24,283 nucleotides of DNA. Origin: Bacilli bacterium (GTDB taxonomy: Bacteria; Bacillota_I; Bacilli_A; RF39; UBA660). Below the pieces are notes generated by a model. It searched no databases and was not told where the DNA came from. It saw only the letters and a list, made by a program, of their open reading frames with translations. Positions 7,940-15,077 of the stretch are shown here, piece after piece (within the stretch, counting starts at the first letter, position 1; every line of letters starts with the position of its first letter). The position numbers and the translations under genes are program-made. The stretch spans positions 1 through 24,283 of the forward strand of contig JAEDES010000017.1 in assembly GCA_016293205.1 (NCBI GenBank). The letters run 5' to 3'.

Positions 7940-8322
7940 TGAAAGAACTTGCTGAAGCACTTAGAAGATTTACTAATAACGAGAATGCTAGAATTATTGA
8001 TGATTTAGTTAGTTTAATTATTGATAATGAAGTAGATGATATGGATGAATTAAAAGAGTTGGAAGATGGTAATTTTGTTAAAGGATTAACTCTAGAGAAT
8101 AAAGCTAATGAAGCATATTTAAGTATGATTAAAGATGTTTATAAATATGATAATATGAATAGTTTACAAATAGATAGATTAGATGATTTAAAGGAATTTT
8201 ATAATAGTAGTCATAATATAGAAGATAAGATATTATATTTAATTAAAATGTATGATTTATTACATTATCAATTAGCTTTTCCATTCTGTGCTTATAGTTT
8301 AATTCTTAAGTCGAGATTGTAG
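7939..8322 (+). CDS. Unrecognised helical protein, coupled to the preceding gene
   Basis: A 127-residue protein, mostly alpha-helical and acidic (IIDNEVDDMDELKELEDG), with a Tyr-rich C-terminal third (IKMYDLLHYQLAFPFCAYS). No known motif is recognised. It begins in a TAATG overlap with the previous unknown gene, so translation relies on termination-reinitiation or the upstream GGGGG near 7927-7931. A terminator follows after a few bases. The two genes probably work as a pair. Confidence 0.78.
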   Translation: MKELAEALRRFTNNENARIIDDLVSLIIDNEVDDMDELKELEDGNFVKGLTLENKANEAYLSMIKDVYKYDNMNSLQIDRLDDLKEFYNSSHNIEDKILYLIKMYDLLHYQLAFPFCAYSLILKSRL

Positions 8323-8325
8323 TGT

Positions 8326-8353
8326 AAAAAGAAGAAAATTTCTTCTTTTTTTT
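8326..8353 (+). terminator. Intrinsic terminator
   Basis: AAAAAGAAG pairs with CTTCTTTTT around an AAAATTT loop, continuing into a T-run. Confidence 0.8.
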
Positions 8354-8355
8354 AC

Positions 8356-8384
8356 TTGAGTTTTTGTATAGTAAATTATATACT
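8356..8384 (+). promoter_or_regulatory. Promoter of CDF transporter gene
   Basis: TTGAGT (8356-8361), a 17-base spacer and TATACT (8379-8384), just after the terminator T-run. Confidence 0.65.
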
Positions 8385-8411
8385 TAATAAGTATGGAAAA
8401 TGAGGGATAAA

Positions 8412-9281
8412 ATGGATAAATTTAATAGTATTAAGAGAGCGAGTATTTTTGGTGTTATTGGGAATATCTTTTTACTAATAATTAAGTTATTAATAGGTGT
8501 TGTTACTAATAGTCAAGCAATGATTGGAGATGCATTAAATAGTGCAGGAGATATCTTTGCTTCAGTAATGACTTTTATAGGAAATAAGATTGCAAGTAAA
8601 GGATGTGATGATGATCATAATTTAGGTCATGGGAAAGCAGAATATATTTATTCAATGTTTATAAGTATTATTATGTTTATGATGACTTATAGTATTATTT
8701 CAGGATCAATTAAATCTTTCTTTCATCCAGAAAAATATATGTTTTCTTGGGGATTAATTTTTGTTTGTTTAATTACTATTTTTATTAAAAGTATTTTATA
8801 TTTTTATACTAGAAGATTATATAAAAAACATAATAATTTATTATTAGATGCGAATAGTAAAGATCATAGAAATGATTGTTATCTTACATCATTAAACTTA
8901 GTAGCTTGTGTGTTTAGTTTAAATGGAATTTATTTTGTAGATGGTGTAGTTGGTATACTTATTGGTATTTGGATATTTATAAGTGCATATGAGATATTTA
9001 AAAAGAGTTATGATGTATTAATGGATAAATGTATTAGTGATGATACTAAACAAAAAGTTTATGAGATTATTTCAAGACATAAAGAGATTAAAAATGTTAC
9101 ACATTTTAATTCAACTCCTGTAGGATATCAATATCAAATATCTTTTACTATCTTTGTAGATGGTAATATGAGTACTTTTGATAGTCATAAGATTGCGAAT
9201 GATTTAGAAAAAGAAATTGATAAAGAAATAGAAGAAGTATTTTTAACAGTTATACACGTAAATCCTATAGAGATAGATTAG
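8412..9281 (+). CDS. Cation diffusion facilitator (CDF) transporter
   Basis: 289 residues from the ATG at 8412, which has GAGGG at optimal distance; an in-frame ATG at 8400 would put that site inside the gene. Six hydrophobic helices are visible in the first 200 residues. CDF hallmarks are present: AMIGDALNSAGDIFAS in helix 2 (metal-site Asp residues), HNLGHGKAEY in the following loop, and DANSKDHRNDCYLTSLN in helix 5. A cytoplasmic ferredoxin-like C-terminal domain (HKEIKNVTHFNSTPVG...HVNPIE) completes the architecture. Proton-coupled export of zinc, manganese or iron is the family role; the metal cannot be assigned here. Confidence 0.93.
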   Translation: MDKFNSIKRASIFGVIGNIFLLIIKLLIGVVTNSQAMIGDALNSAGDIFASVMTFIGNKIASKGCDDDHNLGHGKAEYIYSMFISIIMFMMTYSIISGSIKSFFHPEKYMFSWGLIFVCLITIFIKSILYFYTRRLYKKHNNLLLDANSKDHRNDCYLTSLNLVACVFSLNGIYFVDGVVGILIGIWIFISAYEIFKKSYDVLMDKCISDDTKQKVYEIISRHKEIKNVTHFNSTPVGYQYQISFTIFVDGNMSTFDSHKIANDLEKEIDKEIEEVFLTVIHVNPIEID

Positions 9282-9300
9282 ACAACGATGTTGTCTTTTT
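9281..9300 (+). terminator. Intrinsic terminator after CDF gene
   Basis: GACAAC (9281-9286) pairs with GTTGTC (9290-9295), loop GAT, then T's. The last base of the stop codon is the first base of the stem. The stem sequence is the same as at 7435. Confidence 0.88.
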
Positions 9301-9319
9301 GTTTTTAGATTGTTATAAT
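9291..9319 (+). promoter_or_regulatory. Promoter overlapping upstream terminator
   Basis: TTGTCT (9291-9296) in the terminator 3' arm, exactly 17 bases, then TATAAT (9314-9319) with TGT in front. Confidence 0.75.
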
Positions 9320-9343
9320 TATAATGTTTTTAGGAGTGATATT

Positions 9344-9988
9344 ATGCTAGATGAATTAGTGGTTGAATATAATAAATTACAAAAGAAATATGGAGATCCT
9401 TCTTTAGATTCAATTACTTTTGGTGGATGTAAAAAGAATCCAGATATTTGTTTTGTATTTATGAATCCTACTGCTAGAAATATTACTGCTAGTAAAGAAT
9501 GGACTGGTATTAAGTCGCCTTGGGTTGGTACTAAGAATGTATGGGGTTTTTTTCAAAAAATTGGTTTTATTGATGAAGAAATGCTTTCAAAGATTAAAGG
9601 TATGAAAGGAAAAGACTGGACTCCTGAATTTGCAGAGAGTGTTTATAAAATGATTGAAAATAGAAAAATCTATGTTACTAATTTAGCTAAATGTACTCAG
9701 ATTGATGCTAGATATTTAGATGATTCTGTTTATAAAAAATATTTAAAGTTATTTTATAAAGAAATGGAAATTGTTAATCCAAAAGTAATTATATTATTTG
9801 GTAATCAAGTATCTTCAATTGTACTTGGAAAAAATATTTCTGTATCTCAAGTACGTAAGAAGAGTTTTATGTTAAAGAAGAAATTTAAGTGTTATCCTGT
9901 ATATTATCCTGTTGGGAATGGAATATTTAATATGGATAAAGCGGTTGAAGATATTTTATATATAAAAGAGATTGAAAATGTGTTATAA
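9344..9988 (+). CDS. Uracil-DNA-glycosylase-family protein
   Basis: 214 residues from the ATG at 9344 (AGGAGTGAT just upstream; the in-frame ATG-less extension to 9299 precedes the promoter). The fold signature of the UDG superfamily is visible. A strand ICFVFMNPTARN stands where family 4/5 enzymes have GExPG, then WTGIKSPWVGTKNVWGFF, IYVTNLAKCTQ as the central strand, VNPKVIILFGNQVSS, and CYPVYYPVGNG at the place of the C-terminal HPS motif. The catalytic motifs are atypical, so true uracil excision is uncertain; it may act on another damaged base. The -10 of the next gene overlaps its stop codon. Confidence 0.8.
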   Translation: MLDELVVEYNKLQKKYGDPSLDSITFGGCKKNPDICFVFMNPTARNITASKEWTGIKSPWVGTKNVWGFFQKIGFIDEEMLSKIKGMKGKDWTPEFAESVYKMIENRKIYVTNLAKCTQIDARYLDDSVYKKYLKLFYKEMEIVNPKVIILFGNQVSSIVLGKNISVSQVRKKSFMLKKKFKCYPVYYPVGNGIFNMDKAVEDILYIKEIENVL

Positions 9989-9989
9989 T
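9981..9989 (+). promoter_or_regulatory. Extended -10 overlapping stop codon
   Basis: TGTTATAAT, with TATAAT at 9984-9989. The stop codon of the UDG-family gene (TAA, 9986-9988) is part of the hexamer. No clear -35 is visible. Confidence 0.5.
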
Positions 9990-10012
9990 TTTTGTAGTTA
10001 AGGAGTGAGACG

Positions 10013-10969
10013 ATGAACGAAGAGTTTGACTTAAGAAAAAAAAGAATTAGTATTTTAGAAAATTATGGAGAAAATTTTTTAGATAAAGAATATATTACAA
10101 ATCCAGCTATAGGTAGAGATGAACAAATTAAAAATATGATTTTAATTTTATTAACACCTGATAAAAGTTGTGTATTAGTTGGTAAACCTGGTGTTGGTAA
10201 AACTGCTATAGTTGAAGGTCTTGCTTATCATATTAAGAAGGGTACAGTACCTGATAAATTAAAGAATTATCAAGTTATTAGAGTTAATACTTCTGCTTTA
10301 CTGGGAGAAGATCCTGTTACTGGTGAAGCTAAAGTACAAACTTTACTAGATGAATTAAAAGATAAACATAATTTGATTTTATTTATAGATGAAATTCATA
10401 CTTTAATGGGAACTAAAGGTGAAGCGTTAGACTTTGCAAATATGTTTAAACCGGCACTTGATCGTGGAGATATTAAAGTTGTAGGTGCAACTACTACAGA
10501 AGAGTATGAAAGATATATCTTAAGAGATAAAGCGTTTGTTAGACGTTTCCAAAAAGTTGATGTTGCTGAACCAACTAGAGATGAAAATGTTATGATTTTA
10601 ATGGGAACACTTCCTAAGATTGAAAAAAGAACAGGTGCTACAATGAAATACACTTCATATGTTAAAAGATTAATGATGGAGTTTATTACAGATATTACTA
10701 GTGAATATAAAAGAATTTATGAAATAGGTTCTAGATATCCAGATGTATCATTAACAATAGTACAAGAAGCTTTCTCACATGCTTTATTTGATAATAGAAC
10801 AGAAGTAGAAGTTAGAGATTTTAGAAAAGCAATTACAAGTAGTAAAAATATTTATCCGGATGTAATTACTAAGTCAATGCCAGAGTTTGATAGAAAGTTT
10901 GCAGAACAAATTGAACTTGAAAATCAAAGTATGGTTTATGAAAGACTTGACGATGAATTTGTCGAATAA
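10013..10969 (+). CDS. Single-module Clp-like AAA+ ATPase
   Basis: A 318-residue protein with one AAA+ module of the ClpA/ClpB D1 type. It shows IGRDEQI (33-39), Walker A GKPGVGKT (57-64), Walker B LILFIDEIH (121-129), sensor 1 GATT (158-161) and Arg finger RRF (177-179), followed by a helical lid. Full Clp/Hsp100 ATPases have an N-domain and usually a second module; both are absent, as is a ClpP-binding loop. In the pore loop, where D1 modules have GAKYRG, this protein has GEDPVTG, so the substrate-gripping Tyr is replaced by Val. AAGGAG precedes the ATG. It may be a specialised remodeller rather than a protease unfoldase. Confidence 0.88.
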   Translation: MNEEFDLRKKRISILENYGENFLDKEYITNPAIGRDEQIKNMILILLTPDKSCVLVGKPGVGKTAIVEGLAYHIKKGTVPDKLKNYQVIRVNTSALLGEDPVTGEAKVQTLLDELKDKHNLILFIDEIHTLMGTKGEALDFANMFKPALDRGDIKVVGATTTEEYERYILRDKAFVRRFQKVDVAEPTRDENVMILMGTLPKIEKRTGATMKYTSYVKRLMMEFITDITSEYKRIYEIGSRYPDVSLTIVQEAFSHALFDNRTEVEVRDFRKAITSSKNIYPDVITKSMPEFDRKFAEQIELENQSMVYERLDDEFVE

Positions 10970-10972
10970 TAG

Positions 10973-11000
10973 GAATATGTTTGTCATATTCTTTTTTTTT
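10973..11000 (+). terminator. Intrinsic terminator before glmS leader
   Basis: GAATATG (10973-10979) pairs with CATATTC (10985-10991), loop TTTGT, then nine T's. Confidence 0.9.
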
Positions 11001-11009
11001 GTATATAAT
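10981..11009 (+). promoter_or_regulatory. glmS promoter overlapping upstream terminator
   Basis: TTGTCA (10981-10986) spans the loop and 3' arm of the terminator, followed by exactly 17 bases and TATAAT (11004-11009). Transcription would begin near 11016, about 37 bases before the ribozyme cleavage site. Confidence 0.78.
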
Positions 11010-11050
11010 GGTATTAGATTGGAAAATTTGAGGAAGGAGTAATTTCAGTC

Positions 11051-11180
11051 GAGCGCCAGGACCCCTAGGGTTGACGAGGTTAGTAGTTTTCGAAATATTC
11101 GGCGGGTGCTACTACGGAAGAAGTGATTCGTAAGGTATATTTAAAAAGTAAAATCAAGATTATAACAGAAGATATGCCGC
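11051..11180 (+). ncRNA. glmS ribozyme (GlcN6P-activated self-cleaving leader)
   Basis: The leader of glmS contains the conserved ribozyme core. AGCGCC begins at 11052 (predicted cleavage between A11052 and G11053), GTTGACGAGG is at 11070-11079, TCGAAATATTCGGCGGG starts near 11090, and GTGCTACTAC closes a stem with GTTAGTAG. A GTAAGG segment and an A-rich 3' part follow as in the P4 region. Glucosamine-6-phosphate is the cofactor; cleavage exposes the glmS mRNA to decay and lowers synthesis. The 3' boundary is approximate. The segment is also richer in G and C than the surrounding DNA. Confidence 0.95.
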
Positions 11181-11215
11181 CACTATATTGTTTTTGTTAT
11201 GGAGGAAAATAAAAA

Positions 11216-12979
11216 ATGTGTGGAATTGTCGGATATAGAGGAGAAAAGCAGCCAAAGGATATTTTAGTTGAGGGGTTAAAATGTCTAGAATATAGAGGAT
11301 ATGATTCGGCAGGGATTGCTTTAAAAGAAAATGATAAATTACAAATAATTAAGAGTGTAGGAAAGATTCTTAATTTAGAAGAGAAAATAAATAAGACAAA
11401 AATTTTAGATAGTCATATGGGAATTGCTCATACTAGATGGGCAACTCATGGAGAAGTTAATGAAGATAATGCTCATCCTCATATGGTTGGTAATACGGTT
11501 TTAGTTCATAATGGTATTATTGAGAATGCTAATGAACTTAGAAAAATGTTAGTAGAAGAAGGAGTAGTATTTAATAGTGAAACTGATACAGAAGTTGCGT
11601 GTGCTTTAATTAACAAATATTATGATGGAGACGCGATTAAGGCTATTGAAAAAGCTACTAAGGAGATTGTAGGATCTTATGCTTTTGCTATTATGTTTAC
11701 TGATAGTGATAAGCTTTATGCTACTAGAAAAGATTCTCCACTTATTATTGGATACGGAGAAGATAAAGAATTTTTTATTGCGAGTGATATAGCTGCTATT
11801 ATTAGTTATACTAATAGGTATATTTTACTTGAAGAAGGTGAAATAGTTGAGATTAGTGATGATATAAAAGTAGTAAAAAAAGGAAAGAAAGTTAAAAAAG
11901 AAGTTTTAATAACTGATTTAGAAGCTGATTCAAAAGATAAGTGTGGTTATCCACATTATATGTTAAAAGAAATTATGGAAGAACCAGTAGTATTAGAAAA
12001 AACACTTAAACCATATATAGATGATATTGATAGTCTTCCAGATTTAACTGAATATGAAGAAGTACATATTGTTGCATGTGGTTCAGCAATGTATGCAGGT
12101 ATGATTGGTAAAACTTTATTAGAAGAAAATTCTTGTATTAGAGTTACTTGTGAAATTGCTAGTGAATATCGTTATAAGAAAGTTTTCTATGATAGAAAAA
12201 CTTTAGTAATTTTAATTTCACAATCTGGAGAAACTGCTGATACAATTGCTGCTATGAGAAAAGCACAACAATATGATGTTGATACATTAGCAATTGTTAA
12301 TGTTAAGACTTCTACTATTGCAAGAGAATCTGATAGACAAATATTTATTGAAGCAGGACCAGAAATTGCTGTTGCGACTACTAAAGCATATATTTTACAA
12401 GTTGCAATTATGGCTTTATTAAGTTATAGAGTAGCTTATTCAAGATATGAAACAGAAAATATTTCTAATGAGATTAAAATACTTCCAAGACTTGTTAAAG
12501 AAGTATTAGATAGAAGAGATGACTTCTTAAAGATTGCTAAAGAAATTAAAGATAATGAGCATGTATTTTTCATCGGTAGAAAAGTTGATTATGCTATATC
12601 TTTAGAAGGAAGTTTAAAATTAAAAGAAGTATCTTATATCCATAGTGAAGCTTATCAAGCAGGAGAATTAAAACATGGAACTATTTCATTAATAGATAAA
12701 GATTTACCGGTATTTGCAATTATTACTGATAGTGATATTAAAGATAAAACTTTATCTAATTTAGAAGAGGTTAAGTCACGTGGAGCGAAGACAATAGTTG
12801 TATCTAATGAAAAGATTGATGGTTATGATTTAGAAGTTGTTGTTCCTAAATTATCAAGTTATTTTCAACCAATACTTGTTGTTCCTTGTTTACAACTTAT
12901 TGCATATGAAGTTGCAAGACTTAGAGGCTGTGATATAGATAAACCTAAGAACCTTGCAAAGAGTGTGACAGTTGAATAA
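11216..12979 (+). CDS. glmS: Glutamine-fructose-6-phosphate aminotransferase
   Basis: A 587-residue enzyme that makes glucosamine-6-phosphate from fructose-6-phosphate and glutamine, the first step to UDP-GlcNAc and peptidoglycan. It starts MCGIVGYRG with the Cys nucleophile at residue 2. The glutaminase domain (to about 220) has RGYDSAG, HTRWATHG and HNGIIEN. Two SIS sugar-isomerase domains follow (CGSAMYAG...SQSGETADT...ATTKAY and GRKVDYAISLEGSLKLKEVSY). It ends in the canonical LAKSVTVE. Length is close to the usual 600. GGAGG at 11201-11205 is the ribosome site; the ribozyme sits directly upstream. Confidence 0.98.
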   Translation: MCGIVGYRGEKQPKDILVEGLKCLEYRGYDSAGIALKENDKLQIIKSVGKILNLEEKINKTKILDSHMGIAHTRWATHGEVNEDNAHPHMVGNTVLVHNGIIENANELRKMLVEEGVVFNSETDTEVACALINKYYDGDAIKAIEKATKEIVGSYAFAIMFTDSDKLYATRKDSPLIIGYGEDKEFFIASDIAAIISYTNRYILLEEGEIVEISDDIKVVKKGKKVKKEVLITDLEADSKDKCGYPHYMLKEIMEEPVVLEKTLKPYIDDIDSLPDLTEYEEVHIVACGSAMYAGMIGKTLLEENSCIRVTCEIASEYRYKKVFYDRKTLVILISQSGETADTIAAMRKAQQYDVDTLAIVNVKTSTIARESDRQIFIEAGPEIAVATTKAYILQVAIMALLSYRVAYSRYETENISNEIKILPRLVKEVLDRRDDFLKIAKEIKDNEHVFFIGRKVDYAISLEGSLKLKEVSYIHSEAYQAGELKHGTISLIDKDLPVFAIITDSDIKDKTLSNLEEVKSRGAKTIVVSNEKIDGYDLEVVVPKLSSYFQPILVVPCLQLIAYEVARLRGCDIDKPKNLAKSVTVE

Positions 12980-12981
12980 TA

Positions 12982-13006
12982 AAAGCACGTTTATCGTGCT
13001 TTTTTT
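12982..13006 (+). terminator. Intrinsic terminator after glmS
   Basis: AAAGCACG pairs with CGTGCTTT around TTTAT and is followed by T's. Confidence 0.9.
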
Positions 13007-13007
13007 G

Positions 13008-13016
13008 TGTTATGAT
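13008..13016 (+). promoter_or_regulatory. Extended -10 promoter of the XRE gene
   Basis: TGTTATGAT with TATGAT at 13011-13016, directly after the glmS terminator. No clear -35. The leader to the start codon is about 90 bases, longer than most in this window. Confidence 0.55.
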
Positions 13017-13058
13017 ATAAATGCAACTGAAATTAGTCAAAAAACAACTATAAATTGG

Positions 13059-13071
13059 TGGTTCGCAACCA
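13059..13071 (+). promoter_or_regulatory. Small GC-rich hairpin in the XRE gene leader
   Basis: TGGTT pairs with AACCA around a CGC loop; an alternative register pairs TTGGT with ACCAA. It is a dyad in an otherwise AT-rich leader and could be an autoregulatory operator for the downstream XRE protein or an RNA hairpin. Confidence 0.35.
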
Positions 13072-13110
13072 AGATATTTAATATGATTTTTACAGAAAGG
13101 AGAGAAAATT

Positions 13111-14475
13111 ATGTTAAGTGAAAATTTAAAAAGAATAAGAAAAGATAATAATTTATCACAAGAACAATTAGCTGAAAAATTAGGAGTATCTAGACAAAGT
13201 GTTTCTAAATGGGAAAATGGAGAAGCATATCCAGAAATGGATAAAGTATTACAATTATGTAAAATGTTTAATTTAAATATTGATGAATTATTAAATCAAG
13301 ATGTTAAAGAGATTAATGAAAGTAAACAAAGTAGAATTAATATTGATAAGTATGTAGGAGATTTTTTAGATTTCATTACTAAAACAATTAATCTATTTAG
13401 TAGTATGAAATTTAAAGATATTGTTAAATGTTTAATAGAACAAGCAATTATAGGATTAATTATATTTAGTTTATTATCTATAATCGGTTTGGTAGGAAGT
13501 AACTTTTTACATAGTGTATTATTTTTTATACCTCATGAAATATATTATGATGTATATAATATATTTTCTGGATTATATAGTTTATTTGCATTTATAGTTG
13601 GTTTATGTATTATGCTTCATATATTTAAAATTAGATATCTAGATTATTTTGTAATTGAAGAAAAAGAAGAAGTTACTGAAGAAAAGAAAGAAGATATAAA
13701 AGAAGAAGTAAAAGAAGAGAAAAAAGTATTTGAAAGAAAAAAAGAAAAAATAATTATTAGAGATCCAAAAGATTCTAAGAATGGATTTATTTCATTACTT
13801 GCAAAAGGTATTTTATATATGGTTAAATTCTTCGTATTATTATTTGGTATTTCATTTAGTGCAAGTTTAGTTGGATTTGTAGTTGCATTTGTATTATCAT
13901 TTGCAATTGCAAAATCTGGATTAGTATTTATTGGTATTTTATTATTATTACTTGGATGTATATTTATTAATTTAGTTATACTTAATCTTATTTATAATTT
14001 CTTAAGAAGTATTAAATCTAAAACTAAAGTAATGATGTTTGTATTTACAAGTTCGTTAATATTATTTGGAGTAGGTGTTGGATTAACTTGCCTTGGTATT
14101 TTAAATTTTGAATATATTAATGAAAAGAATAATCCGAATTATATTGAGACTACTGAAACAATTAAGATGAGTGATAATTATTATATTGAGCATATGTACA
14201 ATGTTGAATTTATTGAAAGCAGTAATGATGATTTAAAATTAGTATTTGTTCATCCTGATTTTTATAGTGTTGAATGTATTATAAGTTATGATACTATTTG
14301 GTTTAATAATTATGATGTTGATGGTATAAAAATAATTAATAGAGTTATTGATGACTTTAATGATAGAAAAATTATGGAATATGGATATTTTAAAGTTAAA
14401 GTTTATACTAATAAAGAAAATATTAATAAGTTAAAAGAAAATAGATATAATGAATATCATAGATATGATGATTAA
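13111..14475 (+). CDS. Membrane-anchored XRE-type transcriptional regulator
   Basis: A 454-residue protein with an N-terminal HTH_3 domain (residues about 5-60: LKRIRKDNNLSQEQLAEKLG, SRQSVSKWENGEAYP). It is followed by two hydrophobic helices (about 108-130 and 148-172), a Lys/Glu-rich likely coiled coil (about 182-218), a cluster of three or four helices (about 228-330) and a hydrophilic C-terminal domain of about 110 residues, Tyr/Asn/Asp rich. This layout puts a DNA-binding domain and a sensor-like domain on the same membrane protein, as in one-component regulators. AAAGGAGAG precedes the ATG. The target and signal are unknown. The next gene, a membrane-bound thioredoxin, may be functionally linked. 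Confidence 0.85.
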   Translation: MLSENLKRIRKDNNLSQEQLAEKLGVSRQSVSKWENGEAYPEMDKVLQLCKMFNLNIDELLNQDVKEINESKQSRINIDKYVGDFLDFITKTINLFSSMKFKDIVKCLIEQAIIGLIIFSLLSIIGLVGSNFLHSVLFFIPHEIYYDVYNIFSGLYSLFAFIVGLCIMLHIFKIRYLDYFVIEEKEEVTEEKKEDIKEEVKEEKKVFERKKEKIIIRDPKDSKNGFISLLAKGILYMVKFFVLLFGISFSASLVGFVVAFVLSFAIAKSGLVFIGILLLLLGCIFINLVILNLIYNFLRSIKSKTKVMMFVFTSSLILFGVGVGLTCLGILNFEYINEKNNPNYIETTETIKMSDNYYIEHMYNVEFIESSNDDLKLVFVHPDFYSVECIISYDTIWFNNYDVDGIKIINRVIDDFNDRKIMEYGYFKVKVYTNKENINKLKENRYNEYHRYDD

Positions 14476-14505
14476 AAATATTATGTAGATATCTATAAAT
14501 TAATT

Positions 14506-14514
14506 TGTTATAAT
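14506..14514 (+). promoter_or_regulatory. Extended -10 promoter of thioredoxin-like gene
   Basis: TGTTATAAT with TATAAT at 14509-14514, twenty bases before the ATG and followed by AGGAGTGAT. No terminator separates it from the XRE gene. Confidence 0.55.
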
Positions 14515-14533
14515 TATCTTTAGGAGTGATAAG

Positions 14534-15043
14534 ATGAGTAGCAAAGGTAGATTTATAAGTATATTAATAATTACTCTTTTAACATTATTAGGTGTTATTG
14601 GATTAGTTGTTTTAAATTTAGATAAGTTAAGAGAATGGCATGATGTAGAAGAAGAACCATATGTTGAAGTAGAGGTAGAAGATAATACTGAAGAAGATAT
14701 AGAAGATCCTACAGGAGAAAAGTTTAATATGTATTTATTCTGGGGAGATGGATGTGTTCATTGTCATAACTTAAAAATATTTTTAAATGATTTAGAACCT
14801 AAGTATAAAGATATGTTTGAATTATATGCATTTGAAGTTTGGGGTAATCCAGATAATCAAACTTTAATGGGAAGATTTGCTAAGACAATGGGAGATAGTC
14901 CTAAAGGAGTTCCTTATTTAGTAGTAGGGGATAAGAGTTTTAATGGATTCTCTGAATCTATGAAAGAAGATATTGTTCAAGCAATTATTGATGAATTTAA
15001 AAGTGATGTTAAACATGATGTTTTTAAGAATTTAGAAGATTAA
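14534..15043 (+). CDS. Membrane-anchored thioredoxin-fold protein
   Basis: 169 residues. A single N-terminal hydrophobic helix (about 8-28) is followed by an acidic linker (VEEEPYVEVEVEDNTEEDIE). Then comes a thioredoxin fold with YLFWGDGCVHC (active-site Cys74-Val-His-Cys77) and the cis-Pro loop GVPYLVVG (Pro127). The topology suggests an extracytoplasmic disulfide oxidoreductase tethered to the membrane. CVHC is a CxxC variant seen in many secreted oxidoreductases; whether it oxidises or reduces cannot be told. AGGAGTGAT is the ribosome site. Confidence 0.88.
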   Translation: MSSKGRFISILIITLLTLLGVIGLVVLNLDKLREWHDVEEEPYVEVEVEDNTEEDIEDPTGEKFNMYLFWGDGCVHCHNLKIFLNDLEPKYKDMFELYAFEVWGNPDNQTLMGRFAKTMGDSPKGVPYLVVGDKSFNGFSESMKEDIVQAIIDEFKSDVKHDVFKNLED

Positions 15044-15071
15044 AAAAAGTGTTGAATTTCAACACTTTTTT
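15043..15071. terminator. Bidirectional terminator between convergent genes
   Basis: AAAAAAGTGTTG (15043-15054) pairs with CAACACTTTTTT (15060-15071). A-runs and T-runs on both sides allow termination on both strands. Confidence 0.9.
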
Positions 15072-15077
15072 ATTTTG

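Noticed and set aside
10396..10653. Minus-strand ORF of 85 residues inside the AAA+ gene
   Set aside because: It is antisense to conserved AAA+ motifs and has no ribosome site.
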